Positions 40,424-49,890 of a stretch of 64,000 bases of DNA are shown here, in pieces. The notes under the pieces were generated by a model. The model was given only the letters and a program-made list of their open reading frames with translations. It had not been told where the DNA came from and searched no databases. Every line of letters begins with the position of its first letter. The first letter of the stretch is position 1. Source of the DNA: Streptomyces fragilis (GTDB taxonomy: Bacteria > Actinomycetota > Actinomycetes > Streptomycetales > Streptomycetaceae); the NCBI RefSeq assembly GCF_003112515.1, contig NZ_BEVZ01000002.1, forward strand, positions 1,054,001 to 1,118,000, written 5' to 3'. The position numbers and the translations under genes are program-made.

Positions 40424-42409
40424 ATGGGGGACCAGGTGCGGAAACTGGCGTACGGGACGTGGCCCTCGCCGATCGGGGCGGCGCTGGCCGCCGACCACGA
40501 CGGAGCCCCGCAGTACCCCGGGTTCGTCGGCGACGAGGTCTGGTGGACCGAGCCCCGGCCCGCCGAGGCAGGCCGCCGCGCCCTGGTGCGCCGCCGCGCC
40601 GACGGCACCGAGGAATCGGTGCTGCCCCCGCCGTGGAACGTGCGCAGCCGGGTGATGGAGTACGGCGGCCGCCCCTGGACCGGGACCGTCCGAGAAGGAC
40701 GGCCGGTCGTCGTCTTCGTGAACTTCGCCGACCAGCGGCTCTACCGCCACGAGGTGGAGGGCGGCGGCGAACCGCAGCCGCTCACCCCCCTGTCCTCCGT
40801 GGGCGGCGGCCTGCGCTGGGCAGAGCCCGAGGTGCGCGAAGGACCGGGCGGCAGGGCCGAGGTCTGGTGCGTGCTGGAGGAGTACACCGGCGACGGCCCC
40901 TCCGACCTGCGGCGCCTGCACGTGGCGGTGCCGCTGGACGGCAGCGCCGCCGAGGACCGCGGCGCGCTGCGTGAGCTGTCCCGCCCCACCCACCACTTCG
41001 TCACCGGGGCGCGCGTCTCCCCGGACGGCACCCGGGCCGCCTGGCTGGCCTGGGACCACCCCCGGATGCCCTGGGACGGCACCGAACTGGTGGTCGCCGA
41101 CATCACCGAGGACGGCGTTCTCGCCATGCCGCGGGTGATGGCCGGCGGCGAGGAGGAGTCCGTCGCCCAGGTCGAGTGGACGGCCGACGGCCGGCTGATG
41201 TGGAGCAGCGACCACTCCGGCTGGTGGAACCTCTACCGGGACGGCGAGCCGGTCTGCCCCCGCGAGGAGGAGTTCGGCGGACCGGTGTGGACGCCGGGCA
41301 GCCGCTGGTTCGCGCCGCTCGAATGCGGGCTGGTCGCCGTCCTGCACGGCAAGGGCGCCCAGGTGCTCGGCGTGCTCGACCCCGAGGCCTGCGAGGTCGT
41401 CGACGCCGCCGGTCCCTGGAGCGAGTTCGCCGCCGCGCTCGCGGTGCACGGCGACCGGGTCGTGGCGGTCGGAGCGGGCGCCAGGCGCTCCTTCGAGGTC
41501 GTCGAGCTGGACACCCGGCTGGGCAGCGCCCGCGTCATCGGCTCCGCCCACCGGGACAGCGTCGACCCCGCCTACCTGCCCGAACCCGAGGCGCGGGTCT
41601 TCACCGCCGCCGACGGCCGGGAGGTGCACGCGCAGGTCTACCCGCCGCACCACCCCGAGGTGACCGGCCCCGACGGCGAACTGCCGCCGTACGTGGTCTG
41701 GGCGCACGGCGGGCCCACCAGCCGGGTGCCCATGGTGCTCGACCTGGAGATCGCCTACTTCACCTCCCGCGGCATCGGCGTCGTCGAGGTCAACTACGGC
41801 GGGTCCACCGGCTACGGACGCGAGTACCGCAACCGGCTGCGCGAGCAGTGGGGCGTGGTCGATGTCGAGGACTGCGCGGCCGCCGCCCTCGCCCTCGCCG
41901 AGGAGGGCGTCGCCGACCGCGCCCGGCTGGCCGTGCGCGGAGGCAGCGCGGGCGGCTGGACCACCGCCGCCTCGCTCGCCTTCACCGACGTCTACGCCTG
42001 CGGCACCGTCATCTACCCCGTGCTCGACCTGACCGCGTGGGCCTCCGGGGAGACCCACGACTTCGAGTCGCGCTACCTGGAATCCCTGGTCGGCCCGCTG
42101 GCCGAGGTGCCCGAGCGGTACCGGGAGCGCTCGCCCGGTGAGAGCCCCGAGCGGATCGAGGCGCCGTTCCTGCTGCTCCAGGGGCTGGAGGACCCGATCT
42201 GCCCGCCCGCGGCGAGCGAGCGGTTCCTCGAGCGGGTCCGGGCCGGCGGGCGGGGCGTCCCGCACGCCTACATCGCCTTCGAGGGCGAGGGCCACGGGTT
42301 CCGGCGCGCCGACACGATGGTCCGGGCGCTGGAGGCGGAACTGTCGCTGTACGCGCAGGTGTTCGGCTTCGAGGCGCCGGACGTGCCGGTGCTGGAACTG
42401 AGGAAGTAG
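40424..42409 (+). CDS. S9-family prolyl oligopeptidase
   Basis: 661 residues: an N-terminal beta-propeller (about 1-400, with repeats such as RVSPDGTRAAWLAWDHP and VEWTADGRLMWSSDHSGWWNLY) and a C-terminal alpha/beta-hydrolase. Nucleophile in VRGGSAGGWTTAASLAF, acid in LLQGLEDPICPP, His in FEGEGHGFRR; the oxyanion turn is WAHGGPTS. No signal peptide, so cytoplasmic. ATG 40424 is used; the in-frame GTG at 40436 has a better GGGGGA spacing. Five bases after the M20 gene. Confidence 0.93.
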   Translation: MGDQVRKLAYGTWPSPIGAALAADHDGAPQYPGFVGDEVWWTEPRPAEAGRRALVRRRADGTEESVLPPPWNVRSRVMEYGGRPWTGTVREGRPVVVFVNFADQRLYRHEVEGGGEPQPLTPLSSVGGGLRWAEPEVREGPGGRAEVWCVLEEYTGDGPSDLRRLHVAVPLDGSAAEDRGALRELSRPTHHFVTGARVSPDGTRAAWLAWDHPRMPWDGTELVVADITEDGVLAMPRVMAGGEEESVAQVEWTADGRLMWSSDHSGWWNLYRDGEPVCPREEEFGGPVWTPGSRWFAPLECGLVAVLHGKGAQVLGVLDPEACEVVDAAGPWSEFAAALAVHGDRVVAVGAGARRSFEVVELDTRLGSARVIGSAHRDSVDPAYLPEPEARVFTAADGREVHAQVYPPHHPEVTGPDGELPPYVVWAHGGPTSRVPMVLDLEIAYFTSRGIGVVEVNYGGSTGYGREYRNRLREQWGVVDVEDCAAAALALAEEGVADRARLAVRGGSAGGWTTAASLAFTDVYACGTVIYPVLDLTAWASGETHDFESRYLESLVGPLAEVPERYRERSPGESPERIEAPFLLLQGLEDPICPPAASERFLERVRAGGRGVPHAYIAFEGEGHGFRRADTMVRALEAELSLYAQVFGFEAPDVPVLELRK

Positions 42410-42417
42410 GGGCGACC

Positions 42418-43341
42418 GTGCGGGAGTCGACCAGACCGAGGAGGCTGGCGCCGGGCGCGAGGGTGGCGATCGTCGCCCCCAGCGGGCCGGTGCCGGACGA
42501 GCGGCTGCAGGGCGGTCTCGACCTGCTGCGCGGCTGGGGGCTCGACCCCTTCGTGATGCCCCACGTCAGGGGCCGTCACGAGCGGTTCGCGTACCTGGCG
42601 GGGTCGGACGCGGACCGCGCGGCCGACCTCCAGGCCGCGTGGTGCGACCCGTCCGTCGACGCGGTGATCTGCGCGCGTGGCGGGTACGGCGTGCAGCGCA
42701 TGGTGGACCTGCTCGACTGGTCCGCGCTGCGGGCCGCCGGGCCCAAGGTCTTCGTCGGCTTCAGCGACATCACCGCGCTGCACGAGGCGTTCGCCACCCG
42801 CATGGGACTGGTCACGCTGCACGGGCCGATGGCCGCGGGCGTGGACTTCCTCAAGAACGAGAAGGCCCGCGAGCACCTGCGGGCCACCCTCTTCGCGCCG
42901 GAGACCACGCAGGTCATCACCGGCTCCGGCGGGACGCTGGTGCCCGGGCGGGCCCGCGGCGTCACGCTCGGCGGCTGCGTCAGCCTGCTCGCGGCGGACC
43001 TGGGCACGCCGCACGCGCGGGCCGGGGCGCGGGGCGGGCTGCTGATGCTCGAGGACGTCGAGGAGGAGCGGTACCGGCTGGACCGGATCCTCACGCAGCT
43101 CCTGCGGGCCGGGTGGCTCGACGGGGTGGCCGGCGTGGTGCTCGGCTCCTGGCTGGGGTGCGGGCCCTACGAGGAGCTGCGGGCGCTCTTCGCCGACCGG
43201 CTCGGGGGCCTCGGGGTCCCCGTCGCCGAGGAGTTCGGCTTCGGCCACGGCGAGGGCGCCCTCACCATCCCCTTCGGCGTCACCGCCGAACTCGACACCG
43301 AGACCCGAACCCTGACCCTGGACCGCCCGGCCCTGGCCTAG
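42418..43341 (+). CDS. S66-family LD-carboxypeptidase
   Basis: 307 residues. Catalytic triad Ser116 (VFVGFSDITALH), Glu212 (LMLEDVEEERYRLDR) and His277 (EFGFGHGEGALTIPFG) matches muramoyltetrapeptide LD-carboxypeptidase, which clips the terminal D-Ala from recycled murein tetrapeptides. RGGYGVQRMVD and HGPMAAG are also conserved. GTG at 42418, eight bases after the S9 gene. Last gene of the M55-M20-S9-S66 run. Confidence 0.94.
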   Translation: MRESTRPRRLAPGARVAIVAPSGPVPDERLQGGLDLLRGWGLDPFVMPHVRGRHERFAYLAGSDADRAADLQAAWCDPSVDAVICARGGYGVQRMVDLLDWSALRAAGPKVFVGFSDITALHEAFATRMGLVTLHGPMAAGVDFLKNEKAREHLRATLFAPETTQVITGSGGTLVPGRARGVTLGGCVSLLAADLGTPHARAGARGGLLMLEDVEEERYRLDRILTQLLRAGWLDGVAGVVLGSWLGCGPYEELRALFADRLGGLGVPVAEEFGFGHGEGALTIPFGVTAELDTETRTLTLDRPALA

Positions 43342-43373
43342 GCCCGCGCCCGGTGACGGGAGGGCCGGATCGG

Positions 43374-43379
43374 TAGGGT
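43374..43379 (+). promoter_or_regulatory. Putative -10 giving a leaderless acetyltransferase mRNA
   Basis: TAGGGT followed by GATCGAC (seven bases) and the ATG at 43387. Identical hexamer and near-identical spacing to the HEAT gene at 30780-30792. A TGAC element upstream is spaced only about 15 bases. Confidence 0.45.
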
Positions 43380-43386
43380 GATCGAC

Positions 43387-43935
43387 ATGCACGAGAGCTC
43401 GTACGTGGCCGTCACCGACCGGGTCGGTCTGCGGCCCCTCACGTTCGCCGACGAGGCCGAGTTCACCGCCCGGGCCCGGGAGAGCCGGGAGCTGCACCAC
43501 CCGTGGCTGTTCCCGCCGGACACCCCCGACGCGTTCCGCGCGTACGCGTGGCGGATCACCGGCAGCGCGGACAAGGAGAGCTTCCTCGTCTGCGACCGCA
43601 CGGAGGACGGCGCCCTCGCCGGATACGTGACCGTCAACAACATCGTGCACGGCGCCTTCCGCTCCGGCGCCCTCGGCTACGGCGCGTTCGCGCACGCCGC
43701 CGGACGCGGCCTGATGACCGAGGCGCTGACCGCACTCGTCCGGTACGCGTTCGCGCCGCCGCTGAACCTGCACCGGCTGGAGATCAACGTCCAGCCAGGC
43801 AACGCCCGTTCGATCGCGCTCGCCCGCCGCGCCGGGTTCGCGAAGGAGGGGTTCTCCCCGCGCATGCTGTTCGTCGACGGCGCCTGGCGCGACCACGAAC
43901 GCTGGGCGATCACCGCGGAAATGATCCAGGACTGA
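43387..43935 (+). CDS. GNAT-family acetyltransferase (RimJ/RimL type)
   Basis: 182 residues. VGLRPLTFADEAEFTARARESRELHHPWLFPPDTPDAF start, LAGYVTVNNIVHGAFRSGALGYGAFAHAAGRGLMTEALTALVRYAF with the acetyl-CoA loop, and NVQPGNARSIALARRAGFAKEGFSPRML: the RimJ/RimL pattern used for protein N-termini or small amines. ATG at 43387 preferred over the in-frame GTG at 43378, which lies inside the predicted -10. Confidence 0.9.
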   Translation: MHESSYVAVTDRVGLRPLTFADEAEFTARARESRELHHPWLFPPDTPDAFRAYAWRITGSADKESFLVCDRTEDGALAGYVTVNNIVHGAFRSGALGYGAFAHAAGRGLMTEALTALVRYAFAPPLNLHRLEINVQPGNARSIALARRAGFAKEGFSPRMLFVDGAWRDHERWAITAEMIQD

Positions 43936-43982
43936 CCGACCCGCCTCTGGCGCCGGGGACGCCTGGCCGCTTCCATGGTCGG

Positions 43983-46142
43983 GTGACGACCATCCGCCGT
44001 GAGGTGCTGACGCTGCCCGCCGCCGAGTTGGGCCCCGACAACCCCCTGCCGCCGCTGAAGCCGCTGGACGAGGTCCACCAGGTCGAGGACCGCGACCGGC
44101 AGGGCCTGCCACGGGACATGGCCCGGCAGATGGGGTACGCCCCGCTGACCGGACTGCTCCCCGAGCGGATCCGTGACGGCTACGACCGCCGCCGCGAGCC
44201 CCGGCCCGTGGAGACGGTCGTCCTGGAGAACGACCGTCTCCGGGTCACCGTGCTGCCGGCGCTCGGCGGCCGGATCGCCTCCCTGGTCCACAAGCCCACC
44301 GGACGCGAACTGCTGTACCGCAACCCGGTGTTCCAGCCCGCCTGCTTCGCGCTGAACGGCGCGTGGTTCTCCGGCGGCATCGAGTGGAACATCGGCGCGA
44401 CCGGGCACACCGCGCTCTCCTGCTCCCCGCTGCACGCCGCCCGCGTCACCGCGCCCGACGGCGGGGTCATGCTGCGGCTGTGGGAGTGGGAGAGACTGCG
44501 CGACCTGCCGTTCCAGGTCGACCTGTGGCTGCCGGACGGCTCCGACTTCCTGTACGTGGGCGTACGGATCCGCAACCCGCACGAACGGCCCGTCCCCACC
44601 TACTGGTGGTCGAACATCGCCGTCCCCGAGGAGCGCCGGGTTCTCGCGCCCGCCGACGCCGCCTGGCACTTCGGCTACACGCGACGGCTCCGCCGGGTGG
44701 ACGTGCCCGCCTACGACGGCGTCGACCGCACCCGGCCGCTGAACAGCGTCTTCCCGGCCGACTATTTCTACGACGTGCCCGACGGGCGCCGCGGGTGGAT
44801 CGCCGCCCTCGACGACGCGGGAAGCGGGCTCGTGCAGACCTCCACCGACACGCTGCGCGGACGCAAGCTGTTCGTCTGGGGCAGCGGCCCGGGCGGGCGG
44901 CGCTGGCAGGAGTGGCTGACCGAGCCCGGCACGGGCGGCTACTGCGAGATCCAGGCCGGGCTGGCCCGCACCCAGCTGGAGCACGTCAAGCTGGACGCCG
45001 AGAGCGAGGTGTCCTGGCTGGAGGCGTACGGCCCGCTGGACGTGGACCCGGCCGCGGCGCACGGCGACGACTGGTCCCACGCCCTGGCCACGGCGGAGGA
45101 ACGGCTGGAGGCGGTGCTGCCCCGCGCCGACGTGGAGGCCGCCTACGCCGCCTGGTCGCCGGCCGCGGACACCGAGCCCGGCGAGCGGCTCGCCACCGGC
45201 TCGGGCTGGGGCGCGCTGGAGGTGCTGCGCGGCGGTTTCGCGCTGCCCGGGACGCCCTTCGCCCCCGACACGCTGGGGGAGGAGCAACGCCCCTGGCTGG
45301 AGCTGCTGCGCAAGGGCACGCTCCCCGAGGAGGACCCGCAGGCCGGTCCGCCGTGCCCGACGCCGGTCGCGCCGCACTGGCGGGACATGCTGGAGACCGC
45401 CGCCGCGACCGCCACCGCCGAGTACCACCTGGGCCTGGCCCAGTGGCACGCCGGCGACCGCGCGCAGGCCGTGCGGAGCTGGGAGCGCGGGCTGAAGGCG
45501 GCCCCCGGGCACTGGGCCCTGCTGCGCTGCACCGCGTTCGCCGACCAGGAGGAGGACAACCCCGAGCGGGCCGCGGACCGCTACGAGGAGGCCTTCGACG
45601 CCCTGTGCCGCGCCGCCGCGGGCAGCGATCCGGCCACCCCGGACACCCCCGACGCCCCGCGCGGACCGGACGCGCCCGACGTCCCGCACGCACCGGACGC
45701 GCCCGACGTCCCGCACGCACCGGACACGCCCGACGTCCCGCACGGACCGCACACCCCCGACGTCCCGCACGGACCGGACACGTCCTGCACCCCGCACGGG
45801 CCGGACGCGGGGCCGCCCGCCCCGGACGGGTGGGAGCCGGCCCTCGCGGCGCTGGGACGCGAGACGGCCGAGGCGCTGCTGGGCGTGGGCCGCACGGCGC
45901 GCGCCCGCGAGGTGTACGAACGGCTGCCCGCACGGACGCGGGCCCGGGGCCGCTTCCGGCTCCTCGAGGTGGAGATCCTGCTGGCCGAGGGCCGGCGGGA
46001 CGCCGCCCGCGCCGTTCTCGACGAGGACTTCGAGGTGGCGGACCTGCGCGAGGGTTCGGAGACCCTCAGCCGCCTGTGGGCCGCCTGCACGGACGAGCCC
46101 CTGCCGGCCCGCCACGACTTCCGGATGCGCCCGCCCGAGTGA
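43983..46142 (+). CDS. DUF5107 (mutarotase-like) protein with C-terminal TPR region
   Basis: 719 residues. Residues about 70-360 are a large beta-sandwich of the galactose-mutarotase superfamily: VTVLPALGGRIASLVHKPTGRELLYRN, GGIEWNIGATGHTALS, YWWSNIAVPEE and KLFVWGSGPGGRRWQEWLTE are the landmark pieces; they fit DUF5107. Residues about 480-719 are TPR-like helices (YHLGLAQWHAGDRAQAVRSWERGLKAAPGHWALLR), interrupted by a proline/aspartate-rich repeat at about 551-612. Function unknown; a carbohydrate-related role is suggested by fold and by the transketolase gene 74 bases downstream. GTG at 43983 has a weak ribosome binding site. Confidence 0.85.
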   Translation: MTTIRREVLTLPAAELGPDNPLPPLKPLDEVHQVEDRDRQGLPRDMARQMGYAPLTGLLPERIRDGYDRRREPRPVETVVLENDRLRVTVLPALGGRIASLVHKPTGRELLYRNPVFQPACFALNGAWFSGGIEWNIGATGHTALSCSPLHAARVTAPDGGVMLRLWEWERLRDLPFQVDLWLPDGSDFLYVGVRIRNPHERPVPTYWWSNIAVPEERRVLAPADAAWHFGYTRRLRRVDVPAYDGVDRTRPLNSVFPADYFYDVPDGRRGWIAALDDAGSGLVQTSTDTLRGRKLFVWGSGPGGRRWQEWLTEPGTGGYCEIQAGLARTQLEHVKLDAESEVSWLEAYGPLDVDPAAAHGDDWSHALATAEERLEAVLPRADVEAAYAAWSPAADTEPGERLATGSGWGALEVLRGGFALPGTPFAPDTLGEEQRPWLELLRKGTLPEEDPQAGPPCPTPVAPHWRDMLETAAATATAEYHLGLAQWHAGDRAQAVRSWERGLKAAPGHWALLRCTAFADQEEDNPERAADRYEEAFDALCRAAAGSDPATPDTPDAPRGPDAPDVPHAPDAPDVPHAPDTPDVPHGPHTPDVPHGPDTSCTPHGPDAGPPAPDGWEPALAALGRETAEALLGVGRTARAREVYERLPARTRARGRFRLLEVEILLAEGRRDAARAVLDEDFEVADLREGSETLSRLWAACTDEPLPARHDFRMRPPE
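45634..45810 (+). repeat. In-frame PDVPHAPD-type repeat in the DUF5107-TPR gene
   Basis: About 175 bases made of variants of GACGTCCCGCACGCACCGGA and shorter units, encoding about seven copies of P-D-(A/V/T)-P-(H/R/D). The repeat separates two TPR segments and keeps the reading frame. Likely a flexible linker that varies by slippage. Confidence 0.8.
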
Positions 46143-46216
46143 GCCCCGGCCGTTTCGGTCACCCGGCCAGGGGGACGCGGATGAGGTCACGCGCAACGCC
46201 GATTCCGAGGGGACCC

Positions 46217-48112
46217 ATGCACTCCGACGACCGAGCACCCGCTCCCACCGACGCCTTCGACCCCGCCGAAGCCGCCCACCTCGCCGAGCTGGGACAACAG
46301 CTGCGGGTGGACAGCGTGCGCGCCGCCGCGGCCGCCGGGTCCGGCCACCCGACCTCCTCGATGTCGGCGGCCGACCTGATGGCCGTGCTGCTCGCACGCC
46401 ACCTGCGCTACGACTTCGCCAACCCCGGCCACCCCGGCAACGACCGCTTCGTGCTCTCCAAGGGGCACGCCTCGCCGCTGCTGTACGCGGCGTACAAGGC
46501 CGCCGGAGCCATCGACGACCAGGAACTGCTGACCTTCCGCGAGCACGGCAGCCGGCTCGAGGGCCACCCCACGCCGCGCCGGCTGCCCTGGGTGGAGACC
46601 GCCACCGGCTCGCTGGGCCAGGGCCTGCCCGTGGGCGTGGGCATCGCCCTGTCCGGCAAGCGGCTGGAGAAGGCCCCGTACCGCGTGTGGGTGCTGTGCG
46701 GGGACAGCGAACTGGCCGAGGGCTCCGTGTGGGAGGCCGCCGAGCAGGCCTCCTTCGAGCACCTGGACAACCTCACCGCCATCGTCGACGTCAACCGGCT
46801 CGGCCAGCGCGGCGAGACCCGCCACGGCCACGACCTGGACGCCTACGCGCGCCGCTTCAAGGCGTTCGGCTGGCACACCGTCGAGGTGGACGGCCACGAC
46901 ACCGAGGCGATCGAGCGGGCGCTGGGCGAGGCGTCCTCCACCGTCGGCCAGCCCGCCGTGGTGCTGGCCCGCACCCTCAAGGGCCGCGGCGTGGCCGCGG
47001 CCGAGGACAAGGAAGGGCTGCACGGCAAGCCGCTGAAGGACGCCGAGGAGGCCATCGCCGAACTCGGCGGCGAACGCGATCTGCGGGTCGAGGTCGGGGG
47101 GCCCCGCGAGGCCCCCGAGAGGCCCGCCCCGCGCATCGGAGAACCCGAGCTGCCGCGCTGGGACAAGGGCGAGGAGGCGGCCACCCGGGACGCCTACGGG
47201 GCGGCGCTCGCCGCCCTCGGCACCGCGCGGGGCGACGTGGTGGCCCTGGACGGCGAGGTGAGCGACTCCACCCGCGCCGAGGCCTTCGCCAAGGAGCACC
47301 CGGAGCGGTTCTTCGAGTGCTACATCGCCGAACAGCAGCTGATCGCCTCCGCCGTCGGGCTGGCCGCGCGCGGCTGGGTGCCCTACGCGTCCACCTTCGC
47401 CGCGTTCCTGAGCCGGGCCTACGACTTCGTGCGGATGGCGGCGGTCAGCGACTCCGGCCTCAACGTGGTCGGCTCGCACGCGGGCGTGTCCATCGGGCAG
47501 GACGGGCCCTCCCAGATGGGTCTGGAGGACCTGGCGATGTTCCGGGCGGTGCACGGATCCACCGTGCTCTACCCGTGCGACGCCAACCAGACCGCGAAGC
47601 TCGTCGCCGGGATGGCGGACCTCACCGGCATCCGCTACCTGCGCACCTCGCGCGGCAAGGGCCCCGTCCTCTACGGGCCCGACGAGGAGTTCCCGGTCGG
47701 CGGCAGCAAGGTGCTGCGCTCCTCGGACGAGGACCGGCTCACCCTGGTCGCGGCCGGCGTGACCGTCCACGAGGCGCTGAAGGCGGCCGACGAACTGGCC
47801 CGCGAGGGCGTCGCGGTACGGGTGGTCGACCTGTACTCGGTGAAGCCGGTGGACCGCGAGACGCTGCGCAGGGCCGCCTCGGAGACCGGCTGCCTGCTCA
47901 CCGTGGAGGACCACCACGAGGAGGGCGGCCTCGGCGACGCGGTCGCCTCCGCGTTCGACGACGGGGCCCCGTCGCCGCGGCTGGTCCGGCTCGGCGTGCG
48001 GTCCATGCCCGGGTCGGCGAGCCCCGAGGAGCAGTTGCGCGAGGCGGGCATCGACGCGGCCTCGATCGTGGCTTCGGCACGCCTGCTGACCGAGCAGGGC
48101 GTGCCGGGCTGA
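46217..48112 (+). CDS. tkt: Transketolase
   Basis: 631 residues with the three transketolase domains. TPP site: VDSVRAAAAAGSGHPTSSMSAADLMAVLL and VLCGDSELAEGSVWEAAEQASFEHLDNLTAIVDVNRLGQ. Pyrimidine domain: FFECYIAEQQLIASAVGLAARGWVPYASTFAAFLSRAYDFVRMAAVS. C-terminal domain: VTVHEALKAADELAREGVAVRVVDLYSVKP. The length (about 630) and the insertion pattern match the shorter, animal-like transketolase group rather than the 660-700-residue E. coli TktA type, so it is probably a second, non-housekeeping copy. ATG 46217 follows GAGGGG. Confidence 0.94.
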   Translation: MHSDDRAPAPTDAFDPAEAAHLAELGQQLRVDSVRAAAAAGSGHPTSSMSAADLMAVLLARHLRYDFANPGHPGNDRFVLSKGHASPLLYAAYKAAGAIDDQELLTFREHGSRLEGHPTPRRLPWVETATGSLGQGLPVGVGIALSGKRLEKAPYRVWVLCGDSELAEGSVWEAAEQASFEHLDNLTAIVDVNRLGQRGETRHGHDLDAYARRFKAFGWHTVEVDGHDTEAIERALGEASSTVGQPAVVLARTLKGRGVAAAEDKEGLHGKPLKDAEEAIAELGGERDLRVEVGGPREAPERPAPRIGEPELPRWDKGEEAATRDAYGAALAALGTARGDVVALDGEVSDSTRAEAFAKEHPERFFECYIAEQQLIASAVGLAARGWVPYASTFAAFLSRAYDFVRMAAVSDSGLNVVGSHAGVSIGQDGPSQMGLEDLAMFRAVHGSTVLYPCDANQTAKLVAGMADLTGIRYLRTSRGKGPVLYGPDEEFPVGGSKVLRSSDEDRLTLVAAGVTVHEALKAADELAREGVAVRVVDLYSVKPVDRETLRRAASETGCLLTVEDHHEEGGLGDAVASAFDDGAPSPRLVRLGVRSMPGSASPEEQLREAGIDAASIVASARLLTEQGVPG

Positions 48113-48144
48113 CGCCGTCCCGCCTCCACCGGACCGACACGGGT

Positions 48145-48164
48145 CCGCCCCATGTGTGGGGCGG
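48145..48164 (+). terminator. Hairpin after transketolase
   Basis: CCGCCCC (48145-48151) pairs with GGGGCGG (48158-48164), loop ATGTGT, 33 bases after the tkt stop. It separates tkt from the gas-vesicle genes. Confidence 0.6.
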
Positions 48165-48266
48165 CCCCACGGGCCTGTCACGGGAAGTCCGCCATGGCGT
48201 CCGGTCGGTGTGCATCGGGAGGTTTGCCGTCAGGGTCACCGGTCATCCGCACTCACAGAGGTGGCC

Positions 48267-48608
48267 ATGACGAACTCATCGAAGCAGGAAACTGCAGACA
48301 CCGAGAACACCGAGAAGACCGAGAAGAAGGAGCCGGAACAGCGCCGGCCGCGCCCCACCGAAGTGCTGCGTGAGGCGCGGGGTCAGCTCGAGGAGCTGAC
48401 CGGGATGGCCGCCGAGTCGGTGTCGTCCTTCGAAAGGACCGAGGACGGCTGGTCGTTGCAGGTGGAGGTGCTCGAACTCGAGCGCGTCCCCGACACGATG
48501 AGCCTCCTGGGGACCTACCAGGTCGACCTGGACCCGGACGGCATGCTCACCGGCTACAAGCGCATCAGGCGCTACGAACGCGGACGTTCGGACGGCAACC
48601 GCCGCTGA
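48267..48608 (+). CDS. gvpO: Gas vesicle protein GvpO
   Basis: 113 residues. A charged, Glu/Lys/Thr-rich N-terminal tail (about 35 residues) is followed by the GvpO domain: LREARGQLEELTGMAAESVSSFERTEDGW, LQVEVLELERVPDTMSLLGTYQVDLDPDG and GYKRIRRYERG. GvpO is a regulator/assembly protein for gas vesicles. ATG at 48267 follows GAGGTGG. First gene of the gvp set, as in S. coelicolor. Confidence 0.95.
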   Translation: MTNSSKQETADTENTEKTEKKEPEQRRPRPTEVLREARGQLEELTGMAAESVSSFERTEDGWSLQVEVLELERVPDTMSLLGTYQVDLDPDGMLTGYKRIRRYERGRSDGNRR

Positions 48609-48711
48609 CCGCGGCGGTTCACGCGCCGCGGAACGTCCGCCCGACTTCCCGTGACAGGGCAGGGGCCCGCATGCCTGGCGGAGCCCTGCCCGGAAACAGT
48701 GAGGAGCACTC

Positions 48712-49113
48712 GTGACGGTTGTACCGGCACAGCAGAGCGGTGGTGGAGGCGGCAGCAGCGGCCTCTACGACGTTCTCGAACTCGTCCTCGACCGGGGCCT
48801 CGTCATCGACGCGTTCGTTCGCGTCTCCCTGGTCGGCATCGAAATCCTGAAGATCGACGTACGTGTCGTCGTCGCGAGCGTGGACACGTACCTGCGTTTC
48901 GCCGAGGCGTGCAACCGCCTCGACCTGGAGTCCGGTCCGCGCAAGAACCCCGGCCTGCCCGACCTGGTCGGCGAGATGCAGGAATCGGGCGCCCACGGCA
49001 AGACCAAGGGCGCGCTCTCGGGAGCAGCCGAGAGCATCTCCGACGCCTTCCGGCAGGGCCGCGAGGGAAGCAAGGAACCCGCGTCGTCCCGGCGTAAGGA
49101 GGAGGAGAAGTGA
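48712..49113 (+). CDS. gvpA: Gas vesicle structural protein GvpA (actinobacterial long form)
   Basis: 133 residues. The shell-forming core is [58 protein letters not shown]. The Ser/Lys/Glu-rich C-terminal tail of about 55 residues is longer than cyanobacterial GvpA but usual in streptomycetes. GTG at 48712 follows GAGGAG. Its stop overlaps gvpF (GTGA). Confidence 0.96.
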   Translation: MTVVPAQQSGGGGGSSGLYDVLELVLDRGLVIDAFVRVSLVGIEILKIDVRVVVASVDTYLRFAEACNRLDLESGPRKNPGLPDLVGEMQESGAHGKTKGALSGAAESISDAFRQGREGSKEPASSRRKEEEK

Positions 49114-49886
49114 GCACCTACGTCTACGGGATCGCCTCGGCGTCCCACCCGTCGCTGCCCGAGGGCATGGGCGGCGTCGGCGACCCGCCGAACCCGGTGC
49201 GGTTGCTGAAGGAGGGCGACCTGGTCGCCGTGGTCGGCGACGCGCCGGAGGATTTGCGTCCCAAGCGCCGCGACCTCCTGGCCCACCAGACCATCCTCGC
49301 CGAGGCCGGCGCGGGCGGCTGCGTGCTGCCGATGCGGTTCGGCAACGTCGCGCCGGACGACGAGTCGGTGCTGCGGGTCCTGTCCGAGCGCTCCGGGCAC
49401 TACGCGGAGCGGCTGCGCGCGCTGGACGGCAAGGCGGAGTACAACGTCAAGGCCAACCACGACGAGGAGGCCGTCCTGCACGTGGTGATGGCCGAGGACG
49501 CCGAGGTGCGATCCCTGGCCGAGGCCAACCGGCAGGCCGGCGGCGGCAGCCACGACGACAAGCTGAAGCTCGGCGAGATGGTCGTCGGCGCCGTCAAGGC
49601 CCGCGAGGAGGTGGACGCGGCCGCGCTGCAGCAGGCGCTGGAGCCCCAGGCCGCCTCGGTCGCCACCGGAGCGGAGTCCACCGGCTGGATCACCAACCTG
49701 TCCTTCCTGGTGGACACCGCGACCGCCGACCGGTTCATCGCCGCGGTGGAGCAGTACCGCGAGGCGAACCCGCACGTGCAGCTGCGCGTCAACGGGCCGC
49801 TGCCGCCCTACAGCTTCGTGGAGCCCGGCCCGGCCGACCACGCCCAGGACGGCGCGGGGCAGGCTGCCGGCGCGGCCGTGGAGTGA
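49110..49886 (+). CDS. gvpF: Gas vesicle protein GvpF
   Basis: 258 residues of the GvpF/GvpL family. [16 protein letters not shown] opening, [39 protein letters not shown] central motif, [20 protein letters not shown], and [11 protein letters not shown] near the end. GvpF binds GvpA at the start of vesicle assembly. Overlaps gvpA and is followed after four bases by gvpG. Confidence 0.94.
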   Translation: MSTYVYGIASASHPSLPEGMGGVGDPPNPVRLLKEGDLVAVVGDAPEDLRPKRRDLLAHQTILAEAGAGGCVLPMRFGNVAPDDESVLRVLSERSGHYAERLRALDGKAEYNVKANHDEEAVLHVVMAEDAEVRSLAEANRQAGGGSHDDKLKLGEMVVGAVKAREEVDAAALQQALEPQAASVATGAESTGWITNLSFLVDTATADRFIAAVEQYREANPHVQLRVNGPLPPYSFVEPGPADHAQDGAGQAAGAAVE

Positions 49887-49890
49887 CGCC

